Shown here piece after piece: positions 26,560-36,000 of a DNA stretch of 64,000 nucleotides (positions are counted from its first letter, which is position 1; every line of letters starts with the position of its first letter). Where the stretch lies: the NCBI RefSeq assembly GCF_000426465.1, contig NZ_AUFK01000017.1, positions 189,044 to 253,043 of the forward strand. The letters run 5' to 3'. The stretch is from Epilithonimonas caeni DSM 17710 (GTDB taxonomy: Bacteria > Bacteroidota > Bacteroidia > Flavobacteriales > Weeksellaceae). Made by a program: the position numbers and the translations under genes. The notes under the pieces were generated by a model. That model was not told the origin of the DNA and ran no database searches. It saw only the letters and a program-made list of their open reading frames with translations.

Positions 26560-29500
26560 ATGTTCCTCAATTGTCATACCTATCATAGCCTTCGTTATGG
26601 GACTATTTCTGTTGAAGAATTAGTTGATCTGGCTATGGATTATAAGCTGAAAGTTCTTGCGCTAACTGATATCAATACCGTAACGGGAATCTATCAGTTT
26701 TATAAACTGTGTGAAGATAAAGGCATTAAACCTATTGTAGGCGTTGATGTCAGAGTTGAAAATGAGCAGTATTATATATGCTTAGCGAAGAACCCGAAAG
26801 GAATAGCTGAAGTCAACAGGCTTTTGACCGATTATAATTGTGAAAATATTGAAATTCCAAAATCTAATCCTCAATTAGAAAACTGCTTTGTGATTTATAC
26901 TTTACAAAATAAACCTGATATATTATTGGAACACGAGTTTATCGGAATCAGACAAGATGAGTTAAACCTTTTAATCAATTCTGAATTCAAATCCCTCACT
27001 CATAAAATGGTTATCCTTCATCCGGTAACGTTTAAGACTGATGACGAATACGAACTTCATAAAATATTACGAGCCATAGATGGTAATATTCTTTTTACAA
27101 AACTGGCTGAAAAAGATTATTGTAGAAAAGATGAGTTGTTTATGAGTAAGAAAACTCTTCTCGATCAGTTTAAGCATTACCCAGAAATCGTTGAAAACAC
27201 GAAATTTATCGTCAGTCAATGCAGTTTTGATTTTGAATTTAAAACCCCGAAGAATAAAAAATATTATACTGACAGCAAGGAAAATGACTTTAAATTGTTA
27301 TCCCAGCTTGCTTATGAAGGTTTATCTCATAGATATCCTGATAATAACAGACAGGCTATTGAGAGAGCTGAAAAAGAATTAACAGTTATTCATCAACTTA
27401 ATTTTTGCGGCTACTTCTTGATTACTTGGGATATTATTCAATACAGTAAGCGTATGGGTTTTATGCACGTCGGAAGAGGAAGTGGCGCTAACAGTATTAT
27501 AGCTTATTGTTTAGGCATTTCCGACATATGTCCTCTAGAGCTAGATTTGTACTTTGAGCGTTTTCTAAACTTAAACCGTAAAAGTCCTCCCGACTTCGAC
27601 ATCGATTGGAGTTGGAAGAATCGTGACACTATTTTGGAATACATTTTTGATAAATATGGAAAAAATCACGTTGCTTTTTGTGGAACTAATGTGGAGTTCA
27701 AGAGAAAATCGAGATTCAGAGAACTGGGAAAAGTCTTTGGACTGCCGAAAGATGAACTAGATCAGCTTTCAAAAAAACCGAGAGAACTACACGATCAAAA
27801 TTCAATTGTTCAAGAGATTTATAAGTATGAACAGTTGTTAGTTGGATTTCCCAATCAAAGAAGTATGCATTCTTGTGGGATTCTTATTTCCGAAGAACCT
27901 ATTACAAATTATTCAGTTTTAGAATTTCCTCCAAAAGAATTTCCAATTGTTCAGTTTGATATGCATACAGCTGAGGATATTGGTCTGGAAAAGTTTGACA
28001 TTCTTTCACAAAGAGGATTGGGAACGATTAAAGATACCGTTAATCTAATTAAAGAAAAAAAGGGAATCAATGTAGATATTGAAGATACCAGAATCTCTAA
28101 GGATGAAGTCAAGTGCAATGAATTTTTGAGCATTGGAAAGACCATTGGTTGTTTCTACATTGAATCTCCAGCTATGCGTGGACTTTTGAGAAGATTAAAA
28201 TGTGATAATTACAAAGTATTGGTTGCTGCATCATCAATTATTCGTCCAGGAGTTGCACAGAGTGGAATGATGCGGGAGTACATTTTCCGACACAATCATC
28301 CCGGTCAATTTGAATACTTCCACGATGTATTTGAAAAAGAATTAGGCGAAACCTATGGCATTATGGTTTATCAAGAAGATGTCATTAAAATTGCGATGCA
28401 CTTTGGTGGAGTTTCTGCAGCTAATGGAGATGTTCTTCGAAGAGCTATGAGTGGTAAAGGACGATCACTTTCAGCTTTACAAAAATTAAAAGATGATTTC
28501 TTTGAATCCTGCAAAAGGAAAGGACATCCTGAGCAGCTTTCTCAGGAAGTATATCGACAGATTGAATCTTTTGCCGGCTACTCCTTTTGTAAAGCACACT
28601 CTGCTTCTTATGCCGTGGAGAGCTATCAGAGTCTGTTTCTGAAAGCCTATTACCCTATCGAATTTATGGTATCTGCTATTAATAATGGCGGTGGTTTTTA
28701 CCGAACAGAAGTTTATGTACACGAGGCGAAGATGTCAGGTGCTAAAATTCATAACCCCTGCATTAACCTAAGCGAATTTCATACAACATTATATGGAACA
28801 GATGTGTACTTAGGTCTAATGCATATTGAAAAACTTGAAGCTTCTATCAAAGTAAATATCCCGGAAGAAAGGAAAGAAAACGGCGATTACGGATCATTAG
28901 AAGATTTTATAAAAAGAGTCAACATTGGTATTGAAACTTTACAGATATTAATTTTTGTCGGGGCTTTCAGATTTACCGGAAAGCAGAAACACGAACTTTT
29001 AATTGAAGCAAGATTCCTACTTTCAAAGAATCAATATAAAAGCAAGATCATATCATTATTTGAGGAACCTCAAAAAGATTATAAGCTACCGACAATAGAT
29101 AGAAACCCTTTTGAAGACGCTTTTGATGAAATTGAAATTTTAGGATTTCCAGTTTCCTATTCGATCTTTGATTTACTCAAGACTAAATACAGAGGTCACG
29201 TTTTGGTTAAAGATCTCTTGAAGTATCATAAAAAACAGGTTAAAATGCTGGCATATTTAATTTCCAGGAAACACGTTCCTATCAAGATGAGAAATCATCC
29301 TGGAAAGAAAGACGATATGTATTTCGGAACATGGATCGATGCTGAAGGTGAGTATTTTGACACGGCACATTTTCCCGACAGTTTAAAACAATTTCCCTTT
29401 AAGGAAGGAGGAGTCTACCTTTTATTAGGAACTGTTGAAGTAGATTATCATTTTCCTACTATTACCATTACTAAAATGGCAAAAATGCCTTTGATTGCCG

Positions 29501-29634
29501 ATCCGCGATATTCGATGGATGATGAAAAATCTAAAGAAATGGAAAGAAGTCTACGGGAAGACGTTAGTATGACTCACCGAAATCCCTATCCACAGGAACA
29601 TGAAATTGGATTACCAAGAAAAAAGATAAACTGA
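26560..29634 (+). CDS. dnaE2: DnaE2-like error-prone DNA polymerase III alpha subunit
   Basis: This 1024-residue C-family polymerase has an N-terminal PHP domain (NCHTYHSLRYG, then LALTDINTVTG), palm and fingers with the catalytic PPDFDIDW triad, GRGSGANSIIAYCLG, the conserved FCKAHSASYA region, and a C-terminal HhH/OB part. It is shorter than replicative DnaE (about 1160). The usual TDH of the PHP metal site reads TDI, so the PHP domain is probably inactive for proofreading. Its neighbour is a DinB-type polymerase, as in DnaE2 mutasome cassettes. No imuA-like gene is seen. The frame ends 16 bp before a convergent lipoprotein gene. Confidence 0.93.
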   Translation: MFLNCHTYHSLRYGTISVEELVDLAMDYKLKVLALTDINTVTGIYQFYKLCEDKGIKPIVGVDVRVENEQYYICLAKNPKGIAEVNRLLTDYNCENIEIPKSNPQLENCFVIYTLQNKPDILLEHEFIGIRQDELNLLINSEFKSLTHKMVILHPVTFKTDDEYELHKILRAIDGNILFTKLAEKDYCRKDELFMSKKTLLDQFKHYPEIVENTKFIVSQCSFDFEFKTPKNKKYYTDSKENDFKLLSQLAYEGLSHRYPDNNRQAIERAEKELTVIHQLNFCGYFLITWDIIQYSKRMGFMHVGRGSGANSIIAYCLGISDICPLELDLYFERFLNLNRKSPPDFDIDWSWKNRDTILEYIFDKYGKNHVAFCGTNVEFKRKSRFRELGKVFGLPKDELDQLSKKPRELHDQNSIVQEIYKYEQLLVGFPNQRSMHSCGILISEEPITNYSVLEFPPKEFPIVQFDMHTAEDIGLEKFDILSQRGLGTIKDTVNLIKEKKGINVDIEDTRISKDEVKCNEFLSIGKTIGCFYIESPAMRGLLRRLKCDNYKVLVAASSIIRPGVAQSGMMREYIFRHNHPGQFEYFHDVFEKELGETYGIMVYQEDVIKIAMHFGGVSAANGDVLRRAMSGKGRSLSALQKLKDDFFESCKRKGHPEQLSQEVYRQIESFAGYSFCKAHSASYAVESYQSLFLKAYYPIEFMVSAINNGGGFYRTEVYVHEAKMSGAKIHNPCINLSEFHTTLYGTDVYLGLMHIEKLEASIKVNIPEERKENGDYGSLEDFIKRVNIGIETLQILIFVGAFRFTGKQKHELLIEARFLLSKNQYKSKIISLFEEPQKDYKLPTIDRNPFEDAFDEIEILGFPVSYSIFDLLKTKYRGHVLVKDLLKYHKKQVKMLAYLISRKHVPIKMRNHPGKKDDMYFGTWIDAEGEYFDTAHFPDSLKQFPFKEGGVYLLLGTVEVDYHFPTITITKMAKMPLIADPRYSMDDEKSKEMERSLREDVSMTHRNPYPQEHEIGLPRKKIN

Positions 29635-29650
29635 TTCTTTAGTATTCTTG

Positions 29651-29992
29651 TTATTTATTTTCACAAAGTTCCAGACCTTTAGTGATAAAATCTCCGTATG
29701 AAATTTTTAATCCAGCCCATTTGGGATCATCCAACCATATTTCATCAACTTTACTGATAGCAGCATTATTATGTGAAACACCTTTAGCAGTTCCATTTAA
29801 AGCATATGTCTTTCCATTGCTGGCCTTGCAGTAAATTTCTTTATATCCAGAACAATAAACTTCAACTTCATCAACTGAAAATGGCCATTTTTCTCCATAC
29901 TCCAGCTTTGAAAATTTTATTGTATTTCGCTGGACTGGGTTAGAACACGATAATATTAATACTAAAAGTAATAAACTGTAAATAGCTTTCAT
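29651..29992 (-). CDS. DUF2511-like (YebY-type) small lipoprotein
   Basis: This 113-residue protein has a lipoprotein signal (LLLLVLILSCSN). The body FSKLEYGEKWPFSVDEVEVYC...YALNGTAKG matches the pattern of the DUF2511/YebY family, including the WPF and YALNG segments. The function of the family is poorly known. A TAnnTTTG box on the minus strand (TATCTTTG, 30006-30013) lies 13 nt upstream of the start. It stands alone between the polymerase operon and the defence-like cluster. Confidence 0.72.
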   Translation of the reverse strand: MKAIYSLLLLVLILSCSNPVQRNTIKFSKLEYGEKWPFSVDEVEVYCSGYKEIYCKASNGKTYALNGTAKGVSHNNAAISKVDEIWLDDPKWAGLKISYGDFITKGLELCENK

Positions 29993-30071
29993 TTTTTAAT
30001 TTTGTCAAAGATAGATTTGAAAACTAAATTGACATTACGGGAAACCGTATTACTAAGAACATAAATAGTAT

Positions 30072-30920
30072 TTATGACAAATCTTCTTTATTCACAACAA
30101 TACCAAGCTGGGTTATAAGAAATGTCTTTTGTTCAAAGATTTGGTTCATAATCATCCATACTTTATCCACTAGAGAAAATGTTTTTTGATGGTCCTTATT
30201 AATAATAGTTAGTAAACCTGTGTAGGTAATGCTTTTTATCTTTTGATAATTTCCATTAAAAAACAGTCTATGATCTGTAAAATCGTAAGATTTCAAAACC
30301 ATTTCAAAAGGTTTTTGAGTGTGTAGATTTTTTTTAAAAACCATTACAGAATCATACAATCTTATTTTTGTGCCATCTTTATTTTCAATATAAACCAAAT
30401 ATTGCTGTGTTTCAGGAAGTATAATTTCATTATCGTCATTTGTTTTAACAACTATTCTTGTGACCTCTGGTCTGCTCACATTGATCTTGAAAAATAAATC
30501 TAAAATTCCAAATTCAACTTCCTTCTGTTCATTATCATTATTTTCAGATTCTCTCAGCTGCACTATCTTTATATTATGATGTTCTGCAAACATTTGTGCA
30601 TCCCGAGTAAATCCATTCCTTGACACAATAATTCCTCTTTGTATATCGGTATCATTGATGATAGAAAGAAGCTTCATAACTGTATCTTTAGTTACTTTTT
30701 TTTTCCAGTATTTACATTCGATAGCCGTTTTGTAAGTTTGGCAACCATCAAACTCAGCGGTCAGCACATCAATTTGATGCATAACCCCTGAATTACCTTT
30801 TATTTTACAATTCTGCCCATAACCCTCCACTGGAATATGATATTCTTTTTTTAAAGTATCATAAATATATTTTGTCAGAGATTCATAAATCTTCCAATCA
30901 AGACTGTTTAATTCATCCAT
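30072..30920 (-). CDS. Mrr-like PD-(D/E)XK restriction endonuclease
   Basis: This 282-residue protein has an N-terminal restriction-endonuclease domain of the Mrr_cat type: VEGYGQNCKIKGNSGVMHQIDVLTAEFDG with the catalytic Asp, AIECKYWKKKVTKDTVMK with the E-x-K pair, and RGIIVSRNGFTRDAQMFAEHHNIKIVQL. The C-terminal half (about 145-282) is not recognised and may sense a ligand or modification. Mrr-type proteins cut modified or foreign DNA. It is the last gene of a minus-strand cluster of defence-like genes and lies 11 bp downstream of an unknown gene. Confidence 0.87.
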   Translation of the reverse strand: MDELNSLDWKIYESLTKYIYDTLKKEYHIPVEGYGQNCKIKGNSGVMHQIDVLTAEFDGCQTYKTAIECKYWKKKVTKDTVMKLLSIINDTDIQRGIIVSRNGFTRDAQMFAEHHNIKIVQLRESENNDNEQKEVEFGILDLFFKINVSRPEVTRIVVKTNDDNEIILPETQQYLVYIENKDGTKIRLYDSVMVFKKNLHTQKPFEMVLKSYDFTDHRLFFNGNYQKIKSITYTGLLTIINKDHQKTFSLVDKVWMIMNQIFEQKTFLITQLGIVVNKEDLS

Positions 30921-30931
30921 CGTATTTCACA

Positions 30932-31414
30932 TCAAATTACAACATATAGGTCTTCATCTTGATCATATATAGCCTTCCCTGATTTTACCAAAGGATTCCA
31001 AACTTTATCAATTGCTTCTGGCGTATTCCACTCACAATAATTATCAGATTTTTTCAAATTACTACTGGAAATTATCCTCTTTCCAAAAATTTCTCTACAC
31101 TTTAGAAGAAGGCTGATCGAAATTCCTTTCCCCAAATAGTACTTACTACTGTCAGGATATAAGTCAACTACTTTTAAATCAGTTTCATTTTCCATCTCTA
31201 ATAAAATGAGACTAAAAGAATCATCACTTTCCTTTGACTCTTCATACACTTCAAATACATAAGTAAAACCGTTATATGTCTCATTAAACATATAAGTACA
31301 TCTAGAAGTAAATTGATAAGTCACATTATTTTTAGTACTTATAAAAATAAACTTTCTGGATTCATTAATCTCTAATATCATAGTGTACATTTTATTAAAA
31401 AATAAGATTATCAA
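30932..31414 (-). CDS. Hypothetical protein with weak GNAT-like C-terminal pattern
   Basis: This 160-residue frame has in-frame Met codons at residues 1, 9 and 12; MILEINES (residue 12) may be the true start. The C-terminal half (YYLGKGISISLLLKCREIFG, KRIISSSN, and the final WNPLVKSGKAIYDQDEDLYVV) resembles the acetyl-CoA-binding turn and last strands of GNAT acetyltransferases. The similarity is weak and is my inference. It lies between the Mrr-like nuclease (11 bp) and the DUF262 gene (22 bp) in one orientation, so it is probably part of the same operon. Confidence 0.6.
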   Translation of the reverse strand: MIILFFNKMYTMILEINESRKFIFISTKNNVTYQFTSRCTYMFNETYNGFTYVFEVYEESKESDDSFSLILLEMENETDLKVVDLYPDSSKYYLGKGISISLLLKCREIFGKRIISSSNLKKSDNYCEWNTPEAIDKVWNPLVKSGKAIYDQDEDLYVVI

Positions 31415-31436
31415 ACTGTTAACTAAACAAAAAAAA

Positions 31437-33182
31437 TTAGAATTTAAGTTCCTCCATTAGTTTTACTGTCAAAATAACTTGACGCTGTTTTGCAAATTTA
31501 TCAAATGATGAAAAATTTAAATCATTGGGAAAATAGTACTTTTTCTTATTAATTTTATTTGTAGAAACCCAATCTGCAAGTTGCTTTGCACCTTTTGACT
31601 TGTTTTCATTACCATCTAACATTTGGAGATTAATAATGGAATTAAAATACTCCGGATCTGTAAAGTATTCTCTATTAGAATCAGTCAATTGGATATTATT
31701 TAATTTTAGCTTTTTTTCATTGAAATTTGATATCGGATGACAATGATCAAGATTAAAATCTCCATCCTTATATTTTAAGTTAGGATAAAGTAATGCGAGT
31801 ATGGGAAAAGCGTATCTATTTTCTTTCTGAGTATATAAAAGATTTTCTACAAACTCTTTATCGACGTTTATACTTTTATTGGTTTTAGAAAGCCTCTTTG
31901 CAATAGCGGCAGCAGGGAAAACTGCCGGAGACTTAGCAATTTCTTTTTTCAAAGTATCTCTGATAGCTTTTAATACACCTTCAGCTTGCCCGCCAAATAT
32001 TTGATGTAGCAAAACAACATGAAGCCATTTTTTAATAATTGCTCTATCATCTTTATATGCAACTTTCTTATGAAAATCTTTTACTTTATCAGTTTTGTAT
32101 AAATAATATATAATCGGAAGAACAGCATTTAATGATGTCAGTGTTTTTGGAGCATATCCAAAGTCTACAATAAGTTGAAAGACTTCTTTAATTGCTTTCC
32201 TAATATTTTCCCATTTACTTTCAAAATCTTTAGCATTCTTAATACTGAAATTGGTTACTCTAAATTTAATATCATCGTTGTACAAAATCAGATAGGTACG
32301 CAAAATCAAATCTTTGTTTACGGCAAAGCCGTATTCCTTTACAATTTCATCAACTAATCCATTAATTTCTTTGCGGGCATCTAGAATCATCCAACCTGAA
32401 ATAGTTGTTGACATTACTAAATCCGAATAACTTAAGTTAATACCGCCTGAATTTATTCGTATAAAAATATCTAATGCTCTGGTAAAATCAGAACCTTTTT
32501 CAAGATAGTAGTGAATAAGTTTCTCAAGATGAACAATATCGTGAAGCCGACTCAATATCTCCTGAGCATCCTGATCTTCTATTTCGTGTTTCTTACAATA
32601 AGAATTCAGCTGTGCCATTCCGCGAATACCCAAAATATCTCCGACTTTGAACCATTTATTTCCATCTTCATTTTTTGCTTCTGAAGGTTTTAAAAACAAG
32701 AATTCATATTTTCTATCATCGTCACTATCGTTTAAGTCCTTGCTAGAATCCTTTTTATATTTAAGATTTAAATAAAGATATCTTGTAGGAATAGAGTGTT
32801 CATTATCTTTCCAAGCCAGATTATATTCGTGATAAGCATAAGAACCTTTCAACCCCAGATAAAGTGCAGTAAGGCGCTGCTGCCCGTCTAAAACGACTTC
32901 GAAGCTAGGAAGTTTTTTTGTATCAACTTCTTCTGATCTATTGAGGAATCTTTCTCTATATTTTTTTAAGATCCCATAAAATCGTTGGTTTTGTGTGTTA
33001 TTACCTTCAACTCTCCAAAGCAACATTGAACCAATTGGATATTGTTGCATAAGTGAGTCAAATAACATCTCTATTTTTCCAGATGACCAAACAAAATCTC
33101 GTTGAATTGCAGGAAGTAAATATTGATTGTAATCTATTTTATCGATTGCATCTGCAATTGAAAGCGGAGGAAAAAATGACAT
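31437..33182 (-). CDS. DUF262 (GmrSD-like) protein with C-terminal HNH-like region
   Basis: This 581-residue protein opens with the DUF262/GmrS signature: LPAIQRDFVWSSGKIEMLFDSL and PIGSMLLWRV, then VVLDGQQRLTALYLGL, a ParB/Srx-like nucleotide-binding fold. The C-terminal region (about 470-560) has NLDHCHPISNFNEKKLKLNNIQL and NLQMLDGNENKSKG, an HNH-like pattern such as is seen in DUF1524/GmrD or fused HNH variants. GmrSD enzymes are type IV restriction systems that cut glucosylated hydroxymethylcytosine DNA using nucleotides. The target here is unknown. It lies within the minus-strand nuclease cluster. Confidence 0.87.
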   Translation of the reverse strand: MSFFPPLSIADAIDKIDYNQYLLPAIQRDFVWSSGKIEMLFDSLMQQYPIGSMLLWRVEGNNTQNQRFYGILKKYRERFLNRSEEVDTKKLPSFEVVLDGQQRLTALYLGLKGSYAYHEYNLAWKDNEHSIPTRYLYLNLKYKKDSSKDLNDSDDDRKYEFLFLKPSEAKNEDGNKWFKVGDILGIRGMAQLNSYCKKHEIEDQDAQEILSRLHDIVHLEKLIHYYLEKGSDFTRALDIFIRINSGGINLSYSDLVMSTTISGWMILDARKEINGLVDEIVKEYGFAVNKDLILRTYLILYNDDIKFRVTNFSIKNAKDFESKWENIRKAIKEVFQLIVDFGYAPKTLTSLNAVLPIIYYLYKTDKVKDFHKKVAYKDDRAIIKKWLHVVLLHQIFGGQAEGVLKAIRDTLKKEIAKSPAVFPAAAIAKRLSKTNKSINVDKEFVENLLYTQKENRYAFPILALLYPNLKYKDGDFNLDHCHPISNFNEKKLKLNNIQLTDSNREYFTDPEYFNSIINLQMLDGNENKSKGAKQLADWVSTNKINKKKYYFPNDLNFSSFDKFAKQRQVILTVKLMEELKF

Positions 33183-33264
33183 AATTTATTTTTTAATTTT
33201 AATGTTTTTAGCTTTAAGAACTTTATGTTGATCACTTATAAAGGTCGAGATAACAAAGAGAATA

Positions 33265-34338
33265 TCAATTACTACTCTTTTTATCAAACAAATATTTGCC
33301 TTCTTGTATTTCGAGATAGTCGATTACAAAATGCACAACTTTTCTGGCATCCTTCAGGACTTCTGGTGCTAGTCCAGGCACTTTAAATTGATTAATCTCT
33401 GAATTATAATTAATCATTTCACTATCAAAATTTTCAATCCCTTTTGGTTTACGTAATCTACAGTAAGGATTTATAATACTTAGATTTAAGGTTTCATTCA
33501 AGTTCCAGGAATTCTCAATATTTTTATTATAGAAATCTTTGTGCTTGTAATATAAGTTAGTTAAAATCACTAAGTCTACATTATTGTAATCAGCAGGGTC
33601 GCAAAAAGAACCATTAGTAAACAGACCTTCGGGGCCGTTAAGATAACCTACCCAGCTCTGCATATCCTCTCTATCACCACAGCATATTAATAAAATATTG
33701 ATCTCATTTTCTTTTGATAAATCATTAAATTTTTCGTGCGCGTTAATCAGAAAATCTTTAAGATTATTATCCATACTTTTTAACTCAGAATGTTCTTTCA
33801 GAGATTTACCTTGCTTTATTAAACCTTCATCTATCGCATTGGAAAGTATTGACATTATGTCTAGCCTATTGTCAAGTCGACCATAAGTTTGATATTTGAA
33901 AGATTCTGTATTTTGTACCTTCTCTCTATTAGTAAAAGCCGCACATTTTACTTCAATATTGTATGTGAAATTGTTAGACTGAAATTTAACGTCTACATCT
34001 TTTTGATTTTTAGGGTTTACTTTAGCTTCGACCCTGAAACCATTTTTCTCACAAAAATAATTTGCAACTGCCAGCTCACAGGCACTTTGAATATAAGCTT
34101 TTTCGTCAAATTTTGCTTTTTTTAGCTGTAACTTATTTCCCCAGAGATCCTTGAAATCTCTATTGGATATAAACTGTTTAATTTTTGAAACAGATTCAAT
34201 AAATTCATCAAAATAAATATTTCCGGAATTTTTTGCAATTTTAAGGTAATGACCATCCGGTACATTTAATTCATTAAATTCTTCTCTCATGAAGTGGCAA
34301 TTAGTTTTGGATTTTAAGAAAATAACTTTTAGAATCAC
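33265..34338 (-). CDS. Probable PD-(D/E)XK-fold nuclease-like protein (hypothetical)
   Basis: A 357-residue protein of no named family. Around residues 100-130 the pattern KDVDVKFQSNNFTYNIEVKCA gives D, then E-x-K on adjacent strands after a helix (AYIQSACELAVANYFCEKNGF), which is the core of the PD-(D/E)XK fold. The rest is unrecognised. The start is uncertain: MREEFNELN (34,288) is as likely as the annotated Met, since the first 16 residues look atypical. It is 82 bp upstream of the DUF262 gene, so the two could act as a nuclease pair. Confidence 0.68.
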   Translation of the reverse strand: MILKVIFLKSKTNCHFMREEFNELNVPDGHYLKIAKNSGNIYFDEFIESVSKIKQFISNRDFKDLWGNKLQLKKAKFDEKAYIQSACELAVANYFCEKNGFRVEAKVNPKNQKDVDVKFQSNNFTYNIEVKCAAFTNREKVQNTESFKYQTYGRLDNRLDIMSILSNAIDEGLIKQGKSLKEHSELKSMDNNLKDFLINAHEKFNDLSKENEINILLICCGDREDMQSWVGYLNGPEGLFTNGSFCDPADYNNVDLVILTNLYYKHKDFYNKNIENSWNLNETLNLSIINPYCRLRKPKGIENFDSEMINYNSEINQFKVPGLAPEVLKDARKVVHFVIDYLEIQEGKYLFDKKSSN

Positions 34339-34380
34339 TGGGAAAGTGACTCTTAGATTTAGAGTGAATGACTTAGTTTG

Positions 34381-34911
34381 CTAAAGTCTCGCAAAGAAAT
34401 ATGCAAGATCAAAGATTTCAATTTCTTGTTTTTGATTATTAATATCATCAATATATATTCTCAAATCACCAACTCTTGTTAAAACACCTTCCATTTCTTT
34501 CTTATCGTCATACCAAGAAGTTGAATAAACTACATATAATTCTTTACCAACAACAGTTTCAAAATCAGCTTTTTTTACACTAAAGGGATCAAGAATATAT
34601 TTATTAAAAATAAATAGAAAGTCAAATTCAAAGTACATATTATCGTAGAACCAATCTTTTACTGAGAGTCTAAGTTTATTACCATGCAAAGAATGATCTA
34701 TAATATGTTCGTACCCAAAACGATATTCTTTTGGCTTTGGAGCATTAATCCTTAAAAGAACGACTGACTTTTCTTGGAAAATGATTCTGAATGGGCTTTT
34801 CTCTACTTGCTTTATAGAATCATGTTTCTTGATAACTGAGCAAAAACAATTGAAATCCTGATCAATTTTTAAATTATTTCTTCTCAAGAATTCAATAATG
34901 GAATGTTGCAT
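34381..34911 (-). CDS. Hypothetical protein in defence-like cluster
   Basis: A 176-residue protein with no recognised family. The composition is that of a soluble alpha/beta protein rich in aromatic and charged residues, without signal or membrane segments. The segment FRIIFQEKSVVLLRINAPKPKEYRF suggests a beta-rich core. It lies 42 bp upstream of the PD-(D/E)XK-like gene on the same strand and follows the small 40-residue ORF, so it is probably co-transcribed. It might be a specificity or regulatory subunit; nothing in the sequence proves this. Confidence 0.6.
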   Translation of the reverse strand: MQHSIIEFLRRNNLKIDQDFNCFCSVIKKHDSIKQVEKSPFRIIFQEKSVVLLRINAPKPKEYRFGYEHIIDHSLHGNKLRLSVKDWFYDNMYFEFDFLFIFNKYILDPFSVKKADFETVVGKELYVVYSTSWYDDKKEMEGVLTRVGDLRIYIDDINNQKQEIEIFDLAYFFARL

Positions 34912-34990
34912 AACGTAAATTATTAGTTTTTTATAAATTTACAAAAAAAGCCTGAATAGATATTCAGACTTTAGAATGTTTTAAACAGAG

Positions 34991-35113
34991 TTATTTTTTA
35001 GGTGTAGAAGGCTTACTACTTCCTCCACTTGAAGTTTTAGCAGGATTGTTTCCCCTATTTCCTCCAGAAGGATTTCCTGTTTTACTTGGCCAGTTTTTGT
35101 TTGAATTACTCAT
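34991..35113 (-). CDS. 40-residue Gly/Asn/Ser/Pro-rich peptide
   Basis: A short frame encodes MSNSNKNWPSKTGNPSGG followed by NRGNNPAKTSSGGSSKPS and TPKK. It is basic, lacks hydrophobic segments other than one Trp, and looks intrinsically disordered. It has a clean ATG and a TAA stop. Similar short NWPSKTGNPSG-type peptides are familiar from other Bacteroidota genomes, but I know no function. It is in the same orientation as the surrounding defence-like genes and falls in a 326-bp gap that would otherwise be empty. Confidence 0.55.
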   Translation of the reverse strand: MSNSNKNWPSKTGNPSGGNRGNNPAKTSSGGSSKPSTPKK

Positions 35114-35237
35114 TATTTTAATTTGTTTTAGTGCCTACTACTTTTAACGTCGATGTTGGGCTAGTTTTGACATGATCATGTAATCGAAATACGTGCCAAA
35201 TGTTAAAAAAAGTTAAAATAAGAAATTATTTTAGGAG

Positions 35238-35939
35238 CTATCCATTATAATCAAAATCAGCCAATGGATGTTTTACTCTTTCAGCGGTCGGAATTAGAGA
35301 ATTGAATCTTATTATAACTTTAATTACCTGCTCAATTAGAAGAAGTTGTTCTTTACCAGTAATATTATTAGGTTGGTTTTGAATCAATTCTAATTTAACT
35401 TTTGACTTATTTATTACGGAAGTGTTATCTTCAATTTCTAAACTATGATTCGGCTTAGTGTGAATTCCAAAATTGTGCATTGTATTTCGCAAATAGAAAA
35501 AATAGATAATCACATCTCTTTCATAAGCTGTAATACCTGCAAAAAAGGAAATCATACTTAATAACTTTTCAAAAGTCTCCTTTATAGAAGTTTTATTAAT
35601 TGTATTAGCCCTTGCCTCAAAGTGCTTTGCTATAGCTCTAAAGTTGGTTTCAATGGAAATAAACAGAGCATTATAAAAGGCATCTTTAATGAATCCATTA
35701 AAATTATGATCTAGATCAACCAGATCATTTTCTACAAATCCTTCCCAAATATTTTCTTGAAGATATTTAATATCACTTAAGTGTGTCGATAATTTAAGAG
35801 CAATCAGGTAATTTTGAATGCTTGATGCAATAGCATCCATTGTTATGTTTCTAACATCTTCCAGATCACCGTGATTATTATTAGAAGATGCAAAATTTAG
35901 TAATTTCGATACTAGTTCAATCTTTTCGTCAAATTCCAT
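35238..35939 (-). CDS. Hypothetical helical protein with HEPN-like RNxxH motif
   Basis: This 233-residue, mainly alpha-helical protein has no close family I can name. The stretch YFFYLRNTMHNFGIH (about residues 145-160) resembles the R-N-x-x-H active-site loop of HEPN-type proteins, which are often RNases in defence and toxin-antitoxin systems. The C-terminus is acidic and hydrophilic. It is 61 bp downstream of the DUF6236 gene on the same strand. The HEPN call is a motif-level inference; a structural role is equally possible. Confidence 0.62.
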   Translation of the reverse strand: MEFDEKIELVSKLLNFASSNNNHGDLEDVRNITMDAIASSIQNYLIALKLSTHLSDIKYLQENIWEGFVENDLVDLDHNFNGFIKDAFYNALFISIETNFRAIAKHFEARANTINKTSIKETFEKLLSMISFFAGITAYERDVIIYFFYLRNTMHNFGIHTKPNHSLEIEDNTSVINKSKVKLELIQNQPNNITGKEQLLLIEQVIKVIIRFNSLIPTAERVKHPLADFDYNG

Positions 35940-36000
35940 AGATAGTTTTTTAATTTTTATATTTTATTTATTTCAATCCGCTTTACTTCAAATACGAAAG

